In this document: positions 55,401 through 64,000 of the stretch, in pieces
Position numbering within the stretch: the stretch's first letter is position 1
Layout: every line of letters begins with the position of its first letter
NCBI RefSeq assembly: GCF_943734655.1
Contig: NC_071355.1
Location: forward strand, 210,265,103-210,329,102
DNA length: 64,000 bases
Direction of reading: 5' to 3'
Source: Sabethes cyaneus
Taxonomy: Eukaryota; Arthropoda; Insecta; Diptera; Culicidae
The notes under the pieces: generated by a model
Databases searched by the model: none
What the model was told of the DNA's origin: nothing
The model's input: only the letters and a program-made list of their open reading frames with translations
Made by a program: the position numbers and the translations under genes

Positions 55401-55580
55401 TTTTGGACTATTTTGGAAAGAGAGAAAGTGTCTGATGCGAAGAATAATTATTGGATGAACTGGAAAATTTAGATGTAGACCAAAATATATCAGGTTGTGC
55501 AATATGTGCGGGTTGGGCTTCGTATACGGGGAATGGTAGAATTGGGAGAATAAAACAGAATTATGTATTAGACTACCTAA
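52405..55580. other. Single-copy looking DNA, no certain gene
   Basis: The segment 52850-54550 is GC-richer and carries open frames on both strands (52936-53424, 52840-53241, 53839-54192, 54351-54542). None shows a recognisable domain, and the overlapping opposite-strand frames argue that they are chance. It could contain the promoter or a 5' untranslated exon of the T-box gene, which must begin to the right of 42048. From 54560 to 55580 nothing is recognised. Confidence 0.35.
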
Positions 55581-55584
55581 AATA

Positions 55585-55665
55585 CGGGCGGCAGTGGTTT
55601 AATGAGTAAAACATTCGAGCACCAACCGAAAGAGTGTGGGCGCGAACCCCATCTGCCATTGCACA
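55585..55665 (+). repeat. tRNA-like SINE head
   Basis: GGCGGCAGTGGTTTAATGAG has an A-box-like arrangement, and GGGCGCGAACCCCATCTGCC has a B-box-like GCGAACCCC and an end that can pair with the start as an acceptor stem. Spacing is close to that of a tRNA. The anticodon arm is poor, so a functional tRNA is unlikely; it is probably the head of a third SINE type. Confidence 0.45.
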
Positions 55666-55780
55666 ACCCGATATATTTTTGGTTTCGCATCAGAAATTTC
55701 TTCCCTTTTCAAACTAAAACCTTAATTTTGTAATTTTTACTTACTTAGGCCATTGCAAATAATTTTCAACGTTTTTGTCA

Positions 55781-55801
55781 CCCCCCCCCCCCCCCCCCCC
55801 C
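55781..55801. repeat. Poly(C) tract
   Basis: Twenty-one consecutive C residues. Such a run is prone to sequencing length error. Confidence 0.95.
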
Positions 55802-56276
55802 TTGGAAATCGGCTTGAAAAGTCGGGGGCAAAAAAATAATTTGTAGGATATGAGTTAAATTTTTTTAATCTATTATCTGTGGGCTCTACAGCCCGAAAAA
55901 CTAGAAAAATGAGTGTACGAGTTTAGTTAACGCTTCTAGCATGGAACAGAAATGAAAATTCGAACAATGGAATTTCCGAAAATCGGCCGAAAAATTTTTC
56001 TTTCGTTTTTGTCTTTTTTCATAGGTTTTTGCATGGAAAATAATAACGTATATATTAAAAGCAAGAATGATTTTGGTTTTCACGTTGAAACTTCAAGTAA
56101 AAATGCCTAAAATCAAGATTTTTTTTGCTCGAATAAAAAAATCTCCTTGTTTTTTTTCACCCCCCCAACCCGGGTTCAGTAGCCCAACACCGGAAGGACA
56201 AAAACTTAATAAAATATTTGTAATGGCCTTACTTAATTGGCCTAACGTCTTACGACAAGGCCTGCGCAATACATTA

Positions 56277-56998
56277 ATGTTCCGATTTTGTCAGCTCCCG
56301 ATTTGGTCTACCCCCGATTTTAACAGCTTTTTATCCCGATTTTGTCAGCCTATAAATTTTGTTTAACTTTTGTGCTTTTAAACATGATATATAAAACTTG
56401 TCAGCCTGCTTGAAACTATTCTGATTCTCTGGGGAAAGTTTTTGAATAAAACTATGCCTTCTTGCGAGTAATTCGGGGTCAAAATTAGGGTATTTTTATA
56501 GTAAAAGTTCTATAGTTCCTAAACAAGCAAAAAGAGAGGTATACTATATTCAGCAATGTTGTGTATTTTTACTATTTGTACAACTTTGTAAAACTGCAAA
56601 AAGTCATACAAGAACTACACAAACAGCTAAAATAGAAAAACTGTTTTTAACGATTTCATTTATGAGAAATGGGATTTTTCTATCTTTGCTGAAGAGATAG
56701 AAGATTACTATCTTCAGCAAAATTTCTTGTAATAATATGCTGTATAACTTTACAGAACACAGCAATGTGTTATATTGAAACTGAAGAAAAATAATTTGAA
56801 AATTTTCAAAATTCAAAATTTGAATTCCGCTAGACGACAGAACTTTTAATTTTAAGAAACTCTTTCAAAGGTTCCATATACTTAAAACCAAGTTTTCCCA
56901 CTCAATGCTAATGCGCACCAAAAAAGGTTCTGGACCAGTGTGCTGTGCCTGGTTCATTGAGCTTTCGGTTGATGAATTGAGGGTTAAAATTTAATTTA
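56277..56998 (+). repeat. Inverted-repeat element family D, copy 1 (right end missing)
   Basis: It begins ATGTTCCGATTTTGTCAGCT after a TA and stays collinear with copy 2 (58073-58899) until about 56998, where similarity stops at TTAAAATTTAATTT. The terminal right inverted repeat seen in copy 2 is absent. A small hairpin GCTGAAGA / TCTTCAGC lies at 56690-56720. It is non-coding. Confidence 0.8.
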
Positions 56999-56999
56999 A

Positions 57000-57834
57000 T
57001 CGCCATTTTTGTTAACTTGAAAATACATCTGTGAGCAAAAAAGTCAAAGTTTTACTGTCAGATCATCCTGATCGATTTGCGTTGCAGCGACCATAATAAA
57101 ATATCCCATAGAATAATTAATAAATTTTAGCTGTTAACATTGATTTATAGCACTTGTGCTTAAAATTTTATCGAGCATATTGACATGATAGGTGGATAAA
57201 AACAACGCGCCATCAAAATTATGCAATTTTTAAAAACTGGTCGTTTAAACAAAATAAATATATTCAGTAAGTCAATCTTAATTTTTAGCTAAATCAATTT
57301 AGCTGCTTCCAGTGACAGGAAAACCGAGTGATAATAACTTTCTTTCTGCAAAACACTTGTTTTTGAACAATTTTTCTTTGCGAGCTAAAACAGAATACTA
57401 GAATATGTCAATATGGCCTCGCATAAAAAAATGATTCCGGTGTTGAACTCTAATATTCTTCATAATAGCAGCAATAAATCTAATTGGTCACGGTGTTACC
57501 GTTTTAATAGCTCTATATAACTAAGGGATTTATTGCGGTTTGACAAGCAACCGTAATAAAATCTATTTCGCCATATTGTATTGACACGCCACACGTATGG
57601 TAAGTTTATAAGAGACGTGGTGCAGCCAATTAGTTTTATAGTGGTAATATACGCAACCACAATAAATTTGCTTTATTAACAGTTTTATTAAGGTTTTCAA
57701 GCTAGCTACAAGTGTATTTTCTCTCGTATTCTCTTGGTATTGCGTAATACCATAATAAAACCAGGAGTAATGATTAATCCGCAATAAAACCCATATAAAA
57801 ATCATGCAAAACCAAGTGGCTTTAGAATTGTTAC
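57000..57834. other. AT-rich DNA with recurring CC(A/G)(C/T)AATAAAA word
   Basis: The word occurs at 57091, 57553, 57749 and 57780, with close variants at 57470 and 57651. It may be the subterminal repeat of a non-autonomous element, but no ends were found. There is no recognisable protein. Confidence 0.35.
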
Positions 57835-59150
57835 TAGAGCTTCGATCCTATATGCGTGTAGGATCGGGTTTTTGCTTCTGGAAAACGTGATAACTGAACA
57901 TCTAGAAATGCTTAATTGTAAGATTGTTCAGACTGCACCAATCGATAAACTAAAACTTGTAGTTCCTTGCAATCCTTAACCGATGTTACAGTAAGGAATA
58001 TTTTCAAATCGTCCACATATAATAACTTACTCCCAGGTGGTATCACATAACAAACATTGTTGATGTAAAGTAATGTTCCGATTTTGTCTACCCCCGATTT
58101 TATCAGCTTTTTATCCCGATTTTGTCAGCCTATATATTTTGTTTAACTTTTGTGCTTTTAAACATGATTTATAAAACTTTTTAGTCTGCTTGAAACTTTT
58201 CTGATTCTGTGGGGAGAGGTTTTGAATAAAATGATGCCTTCTCGCGAGTAATTCGGGATCAAAATTAAGGTATTTTTATAGTAAAAGTTCTATAGTTCCT
58301 CAACAAGCAGAGGTAGAGGTATACTGTTTTCAGCAATGTTGTATATTTTTACTATTTGTATAACTTTGTAAAACAGGAAAAAGCTATACAACAACTACAA
58401 AAACAGCTAAAATAGAAAAACTGATTTTAACGATTTTTCATTTATGAGGAATAGGATTTTTCTATCTTTGCTGAAGAGATAGAATGTTACTATCTTCAGC
58501 AAAATTTCTTGTAATAATATGCTGTAAAACTTTGCAAAACACAGCGATGTGTTATATTAAAACTGAAGAAAAATAAATTTTTCATTGCACTTTTAGGAGG
58601 ATTAATCAAAATTTGAATTCCACTAGACGATAGAACTTTTAATTTTAAGAAACTCTTCCAAAGGTTCCATATACCTAAAACCAAGTTTTCCCGCTCAAAG
58701 CTAATGCGCACCAAAGAAGGTTCTGGACCAGTGTGCTGTGCCTGGTTAATTGAGCTTTCGATTGACCAATTGAGGGTTAAAATTTAATTTTTAGTAGACG
58801 TCTTCGATATTGCAAGGTCTTAGGTCTTGAATTTTGGAAAAAAAATTACCCGATTTTGTCAGCCCAAAACTAAACATGGGGCTGACAAAAGCGGAACATT
58901 ATTGTATGTATATGAGGAATAGCATACTGGGCCCAAATGGCTTCCTTGTGAAACACCGGACTGCCTGCAAACTAGTCGGCTCAGCTTATGTAATGGTTTA
59001 TGCGATCGAAAGCATATTTAAGATCAGTATATATTGCATCAATTTGAGCACTATCATCCATATGACGGAGACAGAACGAGCAGAGCGATAATAACTTTGT
59101 GCCAATAGAGCGCTTTGGATAAAGGCCGTGTTGTTCTATCGAAATATATG
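57835..59150 (-). pseudogene. Jockey-clade LINE reverse transcriptase, split by family D copy 2
   Basis: The upstream part on the minus strand (59150-58905) reads QHGLYPKRSIGTKLLSLCSF, AQIDAIYTDLKYAFDRINHY (motif A with the first catalytic Asp) and a frameshifted GP-MLFLIYI block (motif B end). After the inserted element the gene resumes at 58070 with YINNVCYVIPPGSKLLYVDD (motif C, Asp-Asp pair) and LKIFLTV. VITFSRSKNPILHAYRIEA follows near 57890-57840. The order and the LFLIYIN...YADD arrangement are those of Jockey-type elements. Internal stops occur. The endonuclease and ends are missing. Confidence 0.85.
58073..58899 (+). mobile_element. Inverted-repeat element family D, copy 2 (complete)
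   Basis: The left end reads ATGTTCCGATTTTGTC and the inverted right end reads ATGTTCCGCTTTTGTCAGCC, each next to TA. The second half of the right terminus (GATTTTGTCAGCCC, 58852) also repeats the start. The element lies inside a Jockey reverse transcriptase gene, where removing it together with a 14-base imperfect repeat restores the conserved residues. It is non-coding. Confidence 0.85.
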
Positions 59151-60545
59151 AATTCACTTTTTTTAGCTGATATTTTAATTATTTTTCTTGTATGTTCAAA
59201 AAAAATTTTTTTTTTCGAAACTGAGTTCAAGCCATTCCCGAGAAAATCGAAAATTTTTCGTAGTGTTTTTATAGAAGAGCTCTGATTTTTTATATAGTGC
59301 CTTTCATTAAAAAAATCTACAAATTAAGGTCGCATGCTAAGTTTCATGAAATTCGGAGATCATTCGTCCCAAACCAATATTATAATTTTGAAAAAATCCC
59401 ATTAAGGTTGAAATTTTTTCAGCACCGTTAAATGTTTCTCTCAATTTTTCACAACTTTGCTCCAATTGCGCCAAACTTGGTGACAGTTTTACCTAAAATT
59501 ACACTGAACTTGTATGTAGAAACATCTTTCCAATTGCTAAAGATTCACTGCTCGACTTACTAGAAGTCGATTAGACATTAAAGTAGTAAAACTTAGCGGA
59601 CAAAAAAGAATTGAAACATAAACTGGGGGTATAAAATTAAATCATTAGAATGTTTAGAACGGCGTAAATGAAATTTAAAAATATTGAAAATTTTTAATAA
59701 ACTTTACTAAAATAAATTCAATTCTACACTATTTTTTTCAATCCAAAACACATCCGACAGAACTTATGTTATCAAAATAAAATAAACACAAATGCTAGAA
59801 AAAGTAACATATTATTCGCTTTAAAAATTCCAAGTTAATAGTTAGAAATGAAAATTACTCCAATATCGGGACGACTTAGATTTAGAAAACAGAATCGAAA
59901 GACATTTGAGAATATATTCATTTGCATTAATATTTCAAATTCGTTTTTACAGTTTCGTATTCGTATTTTGTTTGGTTCGGCATATCATGTAAGTTGATTT
60001 TATACGTAGTATAACAAAGGTAAAAAGCACATTCCGTCGCATAGCCGTATGACAGAGCTCGAGTGTTGCTTTGAGCTACAGTTGTAAAATATTGCGACAT
60101 ACTTAACGGATGGTGTTAGTGTGCAAAAAATACGTCTGACGATGTTTTAGTAAGGATTCTTTACCATAAGTTGTCACTTTAAGCGCTTAGTGTGCGCAGT
60201 ACAGTTACAAAGCAGGAAAAACTTTTTTAAATTTTTAAGCATGTAAAATAAGAGAAACTGTGCAATATCAAAAATTCAGTGCAATATTAAAACAAACATT
60301 TCACTCCGGTTCCAGTTTATGTATCAAGGTAGTACCATGACCGTTATATGTACACTCCTCAAGACAGAACAAAAGACGTAAATGATATGTAAGCAAATGA
60401 AAATCTATGCAAGCAACTTGAAAATGTATTTGAAGTGTATTTTACCACAGTACCCCTTGAAAAAGACACCAACAAAGTGTCGAAACGTCGGGAAAACATC
60501 AAGCCTAAGTCTTGGTAAATTTCGCTGAAGATTGCCCTGCCAAAT
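59150..60545. other. AT-rich DNA, no recognisable gene
   Basis: No protein or repeat family is recognised. At 60455-60493 a CTTGAAAAAGACAC, loop, GTGTCGAAACGTCGGG arrangement occurs, the same layout as at 6890-6940 on the other strand. Confidence 0.35.
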
Positions 60546-60699
60546 ATTCATAGTTATCTATACCTATAAAAAAGGATTTCTGTCTGTCTGTCTGTCAGTC
60601 CGTATATTCCTTATAGAATGAAAAACTACTGAACCAATCGGCGTGAAAATATGCATGTGAAGGTTTTTGGGGCCAGGAAAGGTTTAAGTGATGGTTAGA

Positions 60700-61440
60700 A
60701 ACCCCTCCCCCCACTAAGAGGGGGGGGCTCCCATACAAATGAAACACAAATTTCTGCATAACTCGAGAACTAATCAAGCAAATAGAACAAAATTTGGCAT
60801 GTGGGTGTTTTCGGTGACAAGAATTTATTCTATGGTAAATTGAGACCCCTCCCCTCTTTATAAGGGGAATTATAACTCCTCTCCCCTTAAAGAGAGGGGC
60901 TTCCATACAAATTTCCTCATAACTCGAGGACTAATCAAGCAAATGGAACCAAATTTGGCATGTGTGTGTTTTTGGAGACAAAATTTTTTTCTATGATGAA
61001 TTGGGACCCCTCCCCACTTTAGGAGGGGGGGGCTCCTATACAAATGAAATACAAATTTCCTCATAACTCGAGAGCTAATCAAGCAAATAGAACCAAATTT
61101 GGCATGTGGAGGTTTTTGGAGGCAACCATTTTTTCCATGATGAATTAGGACTTTTTACCTTTTTTCGAGGGGGGGGGCTCCCATACAAACGAAATACAAA
61201 TTTGCTCATAACTCTAGAACTAATCAAGCAAATGGAACCAAATTTAGCATGTGGGTGTTTTTGTAGACAAGAATAATTTTAATGGTGAATTAGGACCTCT
61301 CCCTACTTTAGGAGGGGGGGCTCCTATACAAATGAAAAACAAATTTCTTCATAACTCGAGAACTAAACAAGCAAATGGAACCAAATTTGACATGTAAGTG
61401 GTTTTGGAGGCAAGTTTTTTTCTATGGTGAATTGACCCAG
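60700..61440. repeat. Tandem array of five 143-161-base units
   Basis: Each unit has CATAACTCGAGAACTAATCA, AAATGGAACCAAATTTGGCA, a TTTTTGGAGACAAG-type phrase, a CCCCTCCCCACTTTAGG(A)n run of G and CCCATACAAATGAAATACAA. Anchors of successive units start at 60757, 60918, 61062, 61207 and 61350. Units differ at roughly one base in ten. It is internal to the Helitron-like element. Confidence 0.9.
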
Positions 61441-61680
61441 CAAACATTTTCGTGCGTATATCAAAGTAACAAATATGATATATGTACCGATATATATCTA
61501 GAAAAATCGCATTCGATGCACGAAACCAGCATATGCGTACTGTTTTGAAGGCGATATGCGTACTACAAATGATATGAAAACAATTCACATTCATAAGTAT
61601 TTGTATACGATGAAATCCGACTCAATATGATTAGTGCCATAATGCTATACAATTCTGTGACGAAAATCGTATGTGAATCA
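61437..61680 (+). repeat. Interspersed repeat family C, copy 3
   Basis: It begins CCCAGCAAACATTTTCGTGC and is collinear with 46608-46880 to GAAAATCGTATGTGAATCAG. It interrupts the last unit of the tandem array. Confidence 0.8.
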
Positions 61681-62322
61681 GTGGGATATGGACTCTCATA
61701 TAAATAAAACAGAATTTTTTGCTTAACTCAAAAACTAGTCGAACTCGAGAAATTCGAGCCTCTTCCATAAAACATTAGTCAATAACAAGACCACAAAAAC
61801 TATCTATAGTAACACTAGATCATTCAGGACGAGACGGCCGCGAGTGTTGGGGGGAGGCAACTCCCCGCAGAAATCACTACTGTCTAGGTTTATTTGTTTT
61901 CCTAGGTCTACCTGGGTTTCCTGGAACGAGCGACAGCGAGTAAGGAGAGGATCGCGAAATGGTACTTTCCACAAAAAAGTTCAGCGTATCTGGAATTTTA
62001 TACTGCGCGTTGTTGTATGTTTACTTTTTGACTGCTTAGGTGTTGTAAATTGGCATCCAAAATTGTATTCAAATTCTTCGTGTCGGTAAATTAGCATTGT
62101 CAGCACTATAAGAAGGTTATCAGTAAAGTAGCTGTATATTTTGCCAAAATAGCATTTAAGGCGACGTATAGTTACGTAACTGCCAAAATGAATCATCTAA
62201 GGTTAAACTCCTCAGAAACTTGCAAAACTCGAGATTGTGACAAAGATCATCCGAGATTCATGAGTTATGTACAACACAGGTTAATTTGTGGCAATACGAA
62301 GTTTGTCGGGTCAGCTAGTAGT

Positions 62323-62952
62323 TATATAAATATAAATATGTGAACGGTTGGTACTATTGTCCCCGTTTCTTTCCCCCCTGTAGATTCAAAAATGTATCAT
62401 TGATCAAATAATGTTTGGTCTTGTTTCATTTTAAAGAATCATCGCTGCGGTAAATGTTGCTCAGAGACCCTGTCCGATTTTACTTTATATATACGCATAA
62501 CTATTACTAGCTATAAATATTAAAACATGTAAGATGTTCGTTTCAGTTGAGCTCTAACAAACACCAGGAGCAAACTGGCCAAGCGGACATTAAATAGATT
62601 GATTGATTGAAGAAACAAATATTTTTGGCAAATGCTCAGAGAAGAGAACCTTAAGTGCCCTAAGTATACAAAATTTAAATCAAGTCGAAGCACTCTTAAA
62701 TTTTGATGTCTTTTTTCATGAAATTGATATGCACTATGGCTTTTATAGCTAATCTAATTAAAATAAGACATGCGTGATATTAAAGCTTCCTTCATTTAGA
62801 ATTGGAACAAACTTTTGCTCATATTGTGGCGCTCTTGGTGGTCGGATTTGGAAGTTCTTGGCGCCCACGTGTCGGAAATTTTGTTAGCTTCACCTACGTA
62901 ATTTTGACATTCCGCAAAACGACAAAGCGACTGTATTTTGTAAACAAACAAC
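62323..62952. other. No recognisable feature
   Basis: AT-rich DNA between the Helitron-like element and the mariner. The last 150 bases may be the 5' untranslated end of the mariner, but its terminus is not resolved. Confidence 0.3.
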
Positions 62953-63700
62953 ATGGAAGCCGAAAGAAGGGAAAAAATTGTGCACAGTTATTTGGAAAAT
63001 CCATCGTGGTCTGCATCTAGGCTAGCTAAACAGCTGAAATTGCCCAGAAATACCGTATGGCGCGCATCAGACGGTATAAGGAAACATTGACGACGATTCG
63101 GAAGCCGCCAGCTAATCATCGGAGTGGAACTATCGACCGGAAACTGCGAGGTAAGATTTTCACGACCATCAAGAGGAATCCCAATCTGTCGGACCGGGAT
63201 TTAGCCAGAAAATTCGGTGCTGCCCATTATACCGTATACCGTGGTGAGGAGTCTCCGGGAAGAATCAAGTCGTAACGAGCTAGCAAACAGCCAAACCGAA
63301 CCATAAAGCAGAATAGTGTGGCCAAAATCCGTGCTCGAAAGCTATACGACCGGGTGCTAAGCAAGTTCGACGGGTGTCTTCTGATGGACGATGAAACCTA
63401 TGTCAAGGCTGACTTCGGGCAAATGCCAGGTCAAAAATTTTACTTGGAAACGGCTCGGGGGGATGTTCCAAGTAAATTTAAATTTGTTTTTGCCGACAAA
63501 TTTATTTGCACGAAAATTTATGATTTGGCAGGGGATTTGCAGCTGTGACAGTTTTCGTTACAAATAAGACAATAACGTGGGAACTATACCAAAAGGAGTG
63601 TCTCCAAAAAAGAATTTTGCCGTTCATTCGATCCTACCACCATCCCGTGCTGTTTTGGCCAGATTTGAAAAGCTATCATTACAGCAAAGTCACACAAAAT
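62953..63700 (+). pseudogene. Mariner/IS630-type transposase, decayed and 3' truncated
   Basis: The ATG at 62953 opens MEAERREKIVHSYLENPSW, a helix-turn-helix domain continuing SRLAKQLKLPRNTVWRA. A frameshift leads to KLRGKIFTTIKRNPNLSDRD, the second DNA-binding helix set. The catalytic core has ARKLYDRVLSKFDGCLLMDD (first catalytic Asp, about 63385-63390), AKADFGQMPGQKFYL-type residues and, in another frame near 63655-63680, FWPDLKSYHYSK with the second catalytic Asp (written through a frameshift). Sequence similarity stops at about 63700, before the third catalytic residue. This family is different from the MAKTVKQL mariners elsewhere in the window. At least three frameshifts are present. 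Confidence 0.85.
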
Positions 63701-64000
63701 TTGCATTAAAATAAAAAAATATATATAATTGATGTGTTACTTGTAGTAACAAGTTTAACCTTTAAATTTGGCTATAATACAATTATTTGCTATAATACAA
63801 TTATCGCGTAAGTATCCGGATAATGATACAAAACGATACTTAAATACACGGACTGGCTACTGTGACTCATTTTCGTTCTGAAACGAAAGTTGAATCACTT
63901 TGTTCTATAAAATAGGTGTCGTTAGGTATTATTAGATTGATTAGAAAAGTAGACCGTGCCATTTAAGCACTACGCTTCTTTGAAACTTTCTTTCTATCTG
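63701..64000. other. AT-rich right edge, no recognisable feature
   Basis: A short duplication (TATAATACAATTAT twice at about 63773-63803) is the only structure noticed. Confidence 0.35.

Larger units (their letters stand above)
60552..62322 (+). mobile_element. Helitron-like non-autonomous element
   Basis: It starts TCTATACCTATAAAAAAGGA, followed by a (CTGT)n tract, and ends GTTTGTCGGGTCAGCTAGT, fitting the TC start and CTRRT end of Helitrons without inverted repeats or target duplication. The base before the start is A as expected; the base after the end is A instead of the usual T. The interior has a five-unit tandem array (60700-61440) and a nested family C repeat (61437-61680). There is no helicase. 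A hairpin near the 3' end is weak. Confidence 0.55.

Noticed and set aside
60700..61440. CRISPR-like array of regularly spaced repeats
   Set aside because: The whole unit is repeated, spacers included, and it lies in a Helitron-like element of a eukaryotic genome; there are no unique spacers.

Overview
This window looks like intronic and intergenic DNA from a large, repeat-rich insect nuclear genome, most likely a culicine (Aedes-like) mosquito. The reasons are the kinds of transposon present: a DD37D mariner, several DD37E mariners, BEL/Pao, RTE-, R1- and Jockey-type LINEs, tRNA-headed SINEs and many short inverted-repeat elements. There is no sign of bacterial gene density. The species call is inference, because no species-specific marker could be checked.

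The only host gene I can support is on the minus strand at 41684-42048. Two exons separated by a 58-base intron encode an acidic Ser/Asp-rich linker followed by the start of a T-box DNA-binding domain, close to the H15/midline (Tbx20) group. The second exon ends inside an Arg codon at a normal GT donor. The continuation of the T-box was not found anywhere in the 41.7 kb downstream, so most of the left part of the window is probably one very large intron. Upstream exons were not identified.

Layout, left to right. At 1177-4087 a mariner with DD37D spacing has been hit by a second mariner (1902-2814) and by a 5'-truncated LINE (2976-3657); both insertions have recognisable target duplications. 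From 4.3 to 8.8 kb there are BEL/Pao remnants with SINEs inside and between them. A foldback DD37E mariner lies at 8863-9650. From 9.7 to 13.6 kb the DNA is mostly single-copy looking. From 13.6 to 23 kb there are decayed RTE-like and R1-like LINEs and a 1.75-kb terminal-inverted-repeat element. From 23.7 to 27.1 kb a hAT-like and a pogo-like non-autonomous element carry nested inserts. From 27.1 to 30.7 kb the DNA is again single-copy looking. A 2.6-kb minisatellite of 24-base units fills 30.9-33.5 kb. DD37E mariners and a 2.4-kb long-TIR element follow to 39.4 kb, then the T-box exons. Right of the gene are a 5'-truncated RTE LINE, a 1.03-kb near-perfect palindrome between TTAA sites, a second copy of the 0.95-kb MITE found at 25.6 kb, further palindromes and microsatellites, a Jockey LINE split by an inverted-repeat element, a Helitron-like element with an internal tandem array, and a decayed mariner near the right edge.

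No mobile element has an intact full-length protein; all autonomous-type genes are pseudogenes. The genes do not form a pathway. The biological content is a developmental transcription factor gene embedded in nested mobile DNA. Boundaries given for decayed repeats are approximate unless a target duplication is stated.
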